Positions 59,871 to 64,000 of a DNA stretch of 64,000 bases are shown here, in pieces. Below the pieces are notes generated by a model that did not search any database, was not told the origin of the DNA, and worked only from the letters and a program-made list of their open reading frames with translations. Origin of the DNA: Cupriavidus plantarum (lineage in GTDB: Bacteria > Pseudomonadota > Gammaproteobacteria > Burkholderiales > Burkholderiaceae). Where the stretch lies: assembly GCF_905397285.1 (NCBI RefSeq), contig NZ_CAJPUX010000004.1, positions 248,001 to 312,000 of the forward strand, read 5' to 3'. A program made the position numbers and the translations under genes. Each line of letters opens with the position of its first letter. The first letter of the stretch is position 1.

Positions 59871-62306
59871 TTGCGAACTACCGCTGCATCCGTAACGCGC
59901 AACGCCCGCCAGACGCGGCGCTTGACCGTAGTCGCCGCAGCGCTGGTCATTTGGGTCGGCACCGTGTCGGCAGCACAGGCCGGCACGCCCCCTCGCGCGT
60001 GTCTGTTCTTCTCGGGCTCGGGCGGGCAGATGGAAGCCAAACCACGCTGCACCGGGCCCGATACGATATTGGAACTTTCCGGGCCTGACCGGCCGATCCT
60101 TCAGGAAGTGCGTGTCACCGGGCCCGGTGTGCTGTTCCTCTCGGACAAGCCCGCGCTGTCCGGCCGCGTGTGGCGGGGACCGTCGTCGGGCAAGGCAGAT
60201 GCCCTGGCCGCCCGAAGCATTCCGCGCGCAGCCATCGCCTCGGCATTACTGATCCCCACAGCGTGCTTCTACGAGGATGCCAATTTCCTGAGCCGTACCC
60301 GCTGCTACCGGCCTGGGAGTATCGTGGGGGAACTGCTCGCGCTCGACCGATCGATTTCGTCGCTTCAAGTCCCGACGGGCCTCAGCGTGCGTGCTTTTCT
60401 GGGGCGACACGGTACAGGGGCCATGACCACGTTCACCGCGGATGCCAACTGGTCCGCGCTCAATCGCATTGGCGCCAACGATGCCTTCCGATCGCTGCAG
60501 GTAGCGCGTACCCGCTTGTGCGCGAGCCGCTGCCCAGTTCCCGCCGGCGATGCCTATGATCTGCACGCCCTGTTCGGGGCACACTGGAAGCGCGGTGCGG
60601 ACCCGCAGCCAACACTGACGTGGCCGGTGGAGGTCGGTGCGGGCACACAGATGGCGATTCGCTACGGCCAGCGTCTCACGGTGTTCCATAGCGGCGGCGC
60701 GACGTGGGTGCATGTTCGCGGGCGCGGCCCGGCCTCGATGCTCCTGCCGGAGCATCCCGACGTGCGGTACGTGTCCGTCGCAATGGCCTTTCGCGTGGGC
60801 GAATCATTCGACGTGCAGCTTGTCCGCAGCGATGCCGACCGCCGCTTCATCGATGCAACCGCCATCGCGACCCTACCGTGGCCGGCGCAGGCGGACGACG
60901 TCATCACGCTGCTCAACCTGGGCCAACAAGACGCCCCGGTGCTCGACCATCCTCGCGTGGCGGTCGTCGCCGCCGCATCGACACAAGAAGCACCGAAGGC
61001 AGGTTTCGGCACGCAGGTGCTATTGCGCGGCGCGGCGACCGGGATCGATCCCCCAGTGCATCGGGTCGCGACACGCGCCTCGCACGGTGAGGCGGTATTG
61101 GTTCAATACTTTCCCGACGATCGAGATCCGCTGGCAATGTCTGCCGCATCGCGCGTATGCAGGGTGCCGCTGGATCGTGTCATCGCGCTACCCAGCGGCG
61201 TGACAAGCGGCAAGCCCGACGCAACGCTTCCCACGCGTCCCACGCGTGGCATCGGCAATTGGGAAGTGTGCGCCAACCGCGTGATGACCGTGATCACGCT
61301 CTATCAGACGCTGTTCCCCCAGGGCTGGGATATCGCTAGATTCCGCGCCGTGATCCGGCGCGTCCTCGAACATGCCCCCCTGCATCGCGAGTCGGGCACC
61401 GACGCGGACGAGGCAACGTTCGTCGCCGCCGTACGAGAGCAAACGGATGCCGAAGACACGCGCCTGGCCGACGCGGTGCTTGGTTTTCATCACGCCAACA
61501 TCATCCGGGCCTACTCCATTGCCGGCCGCGCCGACCTCGAAGTGCTGGCGGCGGACCGCGACGCGCTGGGCGCCGCCGCATGCAACGGTTCGGCGCCGAC
61601 GGCCCAGATGAGCAGCGCGAGTGCGCACACGCTCGGCTGGTATCGCTATGATCTTTCCAACTACGTCCACCGCACCGTCCTACCGCGAGAGCTTCGCAAC
61701 GGCGTCTCGTCATCATTGCTCCACGAGCCCTTCGTGGTCACCGTCGCCACGCGCGAGCAGGAGGACGATATCGCGGCGCTTGCCGTCCAGATTTATCGAT
61801 GGCAGCAGCAATACATGCAGGCGCTGCTCCCCGGCGTGCCGATCCCCACCCTCGGCACGCCGGACCTACCGGAGCCGACGGAGCCCCCGACCACACGGCC
61901 CCCATGCCGCGCCGACCTGCCTCACGCGGGCCGCGACTTCCTCGCGGCGACCGGGTACTCGATGACGCAGGGCATCGACGACGCATTGCGGCACGCTCAC
62001 GCGCGCACGTATGCGGATAGCGTCTTTGTGACCGTGCTGTTCCGCCGGCAGGCCGCGGCCGTGCTCTACGGCCATATTCCGGGGACGGGCTCGACCGAGG
62101 CCGAGGTCCTGATGCTGGTCAGCGCGCCGGAGAACGTACTGGACCCGAACCGCGATGGGGCCATCCGCGGCGCCGGGGCGGCCGCGCTCAACGCCTTCCT
62201 CCAGGAAGCCGCCAGTCGTGGCATGACAGCAGTCCGTGTGCAGGCGATCTCAGGACCGGCCACCAAAGTGACAAAGGCGGGCTTTCGGCTCGACGACGAA
62301 CTCTAG
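59871..62306 (+). CDS. Large exported protein: crystallin-like N-terminus, GNAT-like C-terminus
   Basis: 811 aa from a TTG at 59871 with a strong AGGAGAGG site. A signal peptide runs to about residue 37 (VSAAQAGTP). Residues ~40-125 and ~128-215 look like two beta/gamma-crystallin-like units; the second is clear (ACFYEDANFLSRTRCY, then DRSISSLQVPTGLSVRAF and NDAFRSLQV). A mainly helical middle (440-620) follows, then a Pro/Thr linker (PEPTEPPTTRPP). The last ~110 residues resemble a GNAT acetyltransferase (RGAGAAALNAFLQEAASRG, then AGFRLDDEL). A secreted acetyltransferase would be unusual and effector-like. No secretion genes are adjacent. Domain calls are by eye. Confidence 0.5.
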   Translation: MRTTAASVTRNARQTRRLTVVAAALVIWVGTVSAAQAGTPPRACLFFSGSGGQMEAKPRCTGPDTILELSGPDRPILQEVRVTGPGVLFLSDKPALSGRVWRGPSSGKADALAARSIPRAAIASALLIPTACFYEDANFLSRTRCYRPGSIVGELLALDRSISSLQVPTGLSVRAFLGRHGTGAMTTFTADANWSALNRIGANDAFRSLQVARTRLCASRCPVPAGDAYDLHALFGAHWKRGADPQPTLTWPVEVGAGTQMAIRYGQRLTVFHSGGATWVHVRGRGPASMLLPEHPDVRYVSVAMAFRVGESFDVQLVRSDADRRFIDATAIATLPWPAQADDVITLLNLGQQDAPVLDHPRVAVVAAASTQEAPKAGFGTQVLLRGAATGIDPPVHRVATRASHGEAVLVQYFPDDRDPLAMSAASRVCRVPLDRVIALPSGVTSGKPDATLPTRPTRGIGNWEVCANRVMTVITLYQTLFPQGWDIARFRAVIRRVLEHAPLHRESGTDADEATFVAAVREQTDAEDTRLADAVLGFHHANIIRAYSIAGRADLEVLAADRDALGAAACNGSAPTAQMSSASAHTLGWYRYDLSNYVHRTVLPRELRNGVSSSLLHEPFVVTVATREQEDDIAALAVQIYRWQQQYMQALLPGVPIPTLGTPDLPEPTEPPTTRPPCRADLPHAGRDFLAATGYSMTQGIDDALRHAHARTYADSVFVTVLFRRQAAAVLYGHIPGTGSTEAEVLMLVSAPENVLDPNRDGAIRGAGAAALNAFLQEAASRGMTAVRVQAISGPATKVTKAGFRLDDEL

Positions 62307-62365
62307 GGCGGGGAACGGAAGCGCCGAGCGGCGGACGCTATACTTCCGGAGCGCCGCCCATCCGG

Positions 62366-63625
62366 GTGGCCGCGCGCCCGTCGGCGCCCCGCAACGGCAA
62401 CAGGTTCCGGAAATTGGCTGATCAAGATCTATCGAAACTGAAAATCGACCGGCGCGCGCCAGCCGCGGTCCCGCGCCGCCGGCCCTGGTGGCGTTATGCC
62501 GCGATCCTCGTGGTGCTGCTCGTGCTCGCGGGCATCGCCATGCGGCTGGCGGGTCCGCAGGCCGTTGAGACGGCGACCGTCACCACCGCGTATCCGACCC
62601 AGAACTACACGCTGCTCAATGCCACCGGCTACGTTGTGCCGCAGCGGAAGGCCGCGGTCGCGTCCAAGGCGCAGGGTCGTCTCGAATGGCTTGGCGTGCT
62701 CGAAGGCTCGCGCGTCAAGCGGGACGAGATCATCGCGCGGCTGGAGAGCCGCGACGTGGAGGCCTCGCTCGCGCAGGCCGCCGCCCAGGTGAAGGTCTCT
62801 CGCGCCAACCTCGAACTGCAGCAGGCGGAACTACGCGATGCGGAGATCAGCCTGCGCCGGTCCCAGACGCTGCTCGAGCCCAAGGCGATCCCTCAGGCGC
62901 AGTACGATTCCGATCTCGCGCGATACAACAAGGCCAAGGCCTCCGTCAGCAGCGCGGCGGCATCGATTGCCTCCGCCGAGGCCAATGCACGCGCCGCGCA
63001 GGTGGCCGTCGACCAGACCGTGATCCGCGCGCCGTTCGACGGCGTGGTGCTGACCAAGCAGGCCAACGTCGGCGACAACATCACGCCGTTCTCGCAGGCG
63101 TCCGATACCAAGGGCGCGGTGGTGACCCTCGCGGATATGGATACGCTCGAGGTCGAGGCGGACGTCGCCGAGTCAAACATCGCCCGGATCACGCTGAACC
63201 AGCCGTGCGAGTTGCTGCTCGATGCGCTGCCCGATACCCGCTTCGCGGGACAGGTGTCGCGCATCGTGCCGACCGTGGACAGGTCGAAGGCCACCGTGCT
63301 GGTCAAGGTGCGGTTCGTCGATCGCGATGCCCGTGTGCTGCCCGACATGAGCGCCAAGATCGCGTTCCTTTCCAAGGCCGCGCCCGCCGAGGACCGCAAA
63401 CCCGTGACTGCGGTGCAGCCCGCGGCCGTGGTTACGCGCGACGGCAAGCAGGTCGTGTTCGTGGTGCGTGACGGCAGGGTGGCCGAAGTGCCGGTCACCG
63501 CCGGCCCGAAGGTGGGCGACCTGGTGTCCGTGCAGGGCGTCAAGGCGGGCGACGTCGTGGTGCTGGCGCCCGGCGACAAGCTCAACGACGGCGCGAAGGT
63601 CAGCGTCGCCAGGAAGACGTCATGA
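62366..63625 (+). CDS. Efflux periplasmic adaptor (MacA/HlyD type)
   Basis: 419 aa from a GTG at 62366; a TTG at 62414 with a weak GGAA site is an alternative. One N-terminal membrane helix (WWRYAAILVVLLVLAGI) is followed by a barrel-sandwich lipoyl half (VVPQRKAAVASKAQGRLEWL), a coiled-coil hairpin (residues ~130-205) and the second half VIRAPFDGVVLTKQANVGD. It links an inner-membrane ABC pump to an outer channel. Its stop overlaps the start of the ATPase gene. Confidence 0.9.
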   Translation: MAARPSAPRNGNRFRKLADQDLSKLKIDRRAPAAVPRRRPWWRYAAILVVLLVLAGIAMRLAGPQAVETATVTTAYPTQNYTLLNATGYVVPQRKAAVASKAQGRLEWLGVLEGSRVKRDEIIARLESRDVEASLAQAAAQVKVSRANLELQQAELRDAEISLRRSQTLLEPKAIPQAQYDSDLARYNKAKASVSSAAASIASAEANARAAQVAVDQTVIRAPFDGVVLTKQANVGDNITPFSQASDTKGAVVTLADMDTLEVEADVAESNIARITLNQPCELLLDALPDTRFAGQVSRIVPTVDRSKATVLVKVRFVDRDARVLPDMSAKIAFLSKAAPAEDRKPVTAVQPAAVVTRDGKQVVFVVRDGRVAEVPVTAGPKVGDLVSVQGVKAGDVVVLAPGDKLNDGAKVSVARKTS

Positions 63626-64000
63626 GCACACCCGGCGCGGCCACCCCGCTCGTCGATATCCGCCACGTCGCCAAATCGTACCGGCGCGGCGCGCAGACGG
63701 TGCCGGTGTTGACCGATATCACGCTGGAGATCGCGGAGGGCGATTTCATCTCGCTGATGGGACCGTCGGGATCGGGCAAGAGCACGCTGCTGAATCTGAT
63801 CGCGGGCATCGATCGCCCCGACAGCGGCGAGCTGCTGGTAGCCGGCCTCGATATCTCGCAGCTGCCGGAGGCATCGCTCGCCGAATGGCGCGCCGGCCAT
63901 GTCGGCTTCATCTTCCAGTTCTACAACCTGATGCCCGTGCTCAATGCGTTCGAAAACGTCGAGCTGCCGCTGATGATGACGCGGCTGACGCGCGCGGAGC
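63622..64000 (+). CDS. ABC transporter ATPase (MacB/LolD type), cut by window edge
   Basis: 126 codons visible. Walker A GPSGSGKSTLLNLIAG and the Q-loop GFIFQFYNLMPVLNAFENVE identify the MacB/LolD-like branch of ABC ATPases. The signature motif and Walker B lie past base 64000. The ATG overlaps the adaptor stop (ATGA), so they are cotranslated; a permease gene is expected downstream. Confidence 0.92.
   Translation, partial: MSTPGAATPLVDIRHVAKSYRRGAQTVPVLTDITLEIAEGDFISLMGPSGSGKSTLLNLIAGIDRPDSGELLVAGLDISQLPEASLAEWRAGHVGFIFQFYNLMPVLNAFENVELPLMMTRLTRAE

Overview
The window looks like chromosomal DNA of a GC-rich, motile betaproteobacterium of the Burkholderiaceae, most likely Cupriavidus or a close relative. 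The basis is the very GC-rich core, the flgA/flgB divergent flagellar layout, an flhB-flhA-flhF-flhG-fliA-flhE operon, and the general gene families (BON lipoprotein-like exported protein, DipZ, a kinase/ATPase/histidine-kinase fusion). The genus is inferred from gene content and style, not from a search.

Layout. (1) 1-5.4 kb: core metabolism and stress genes: a HIT protein cut by the window edge, a nucleotidyltransferase-fold protein with a duplicated hairpin over its start, a class II glutamine amidotransferase, an AhpD-like/peroxiredoxin pair, a BON protein and an isochorismatase-fold hydrolase. (2) 5.6-22.2 kb: a visibly less GC-rich accessory island between the hydrolase and flgL. It carries a frameshifted Shedu-like nuclease, a decayed IS3-family element, a HARE-HTH/GIY-YIG protein, a ruined Abi-alpha (DUF4393) gene, an Nmad2-domain protein, several unknown or broken genes, a rearranged CBASS set (CD-NTase, CapV phospholipase, Cap3 protease, and a Cap2 truncated within its E2 domain), a stand-alone class III cyclase-like protein resembling Pycsar PycC, a GH75-like protein overlapping capV, two HEPN-type proteins with R-x4-H motifs, and a second IS fragment. 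A 61-bp direct repeat and the two IS copies bracket most of this cargo. (3) 22.3-35.1 kb: flagellar structural genes flgL-flgB (minus strand) and flgA, flgM, flgN (plus strand). (4) 35.2-42.3 kb: a 1719-residue kinase-like/ATPase/GAF/histidine-kinase fusion, a FixJ-type regulator and an orphan histidine kinase. (5) 42.2-50.1 kb: flhE, fliA, flhG, flhF (with a large extra C-terminal region), flhA and flhB. (6) 50.3-64 kb: YceH, Ohr, a small exported PYxDGAR-repeat protein, two paralogous tandem OmpR/EnvZ-type systems, DipZ, a GST-like isomerase, RidA, a large exported beta/gamma-crystallin-like plus GNAT-like protein, and a MacAB-like efflux operon cut by the window edge.

How it fits together. 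Three sites with the same pattern, TAAAGYYY-N12-xCCGTTAW, lie upstream of flgM, flgK and flhB and are good candidates for sigma-28 (FliA) promoters; FlgM (anti-sigma) and FliA are both encoded here, so the promoter before flhB would give feedback on the operon that carries fliA. The two tandem two-component operons share TGTATC direct repeats with a 10-bp period, and similar boxes lie before the PYxDGAR gene.

Most notable points: the defence island combines CBASS parts with a Pycsar-like cyclase, but Cap2 has lost its N-terminal half and many left-side island genes contain frameshifts or in-frame stop codons, so the island appears to be decaying. Gene boundaries were read by eye from the sequence and family assignments come from remembered motifs; none was verified by a database search.
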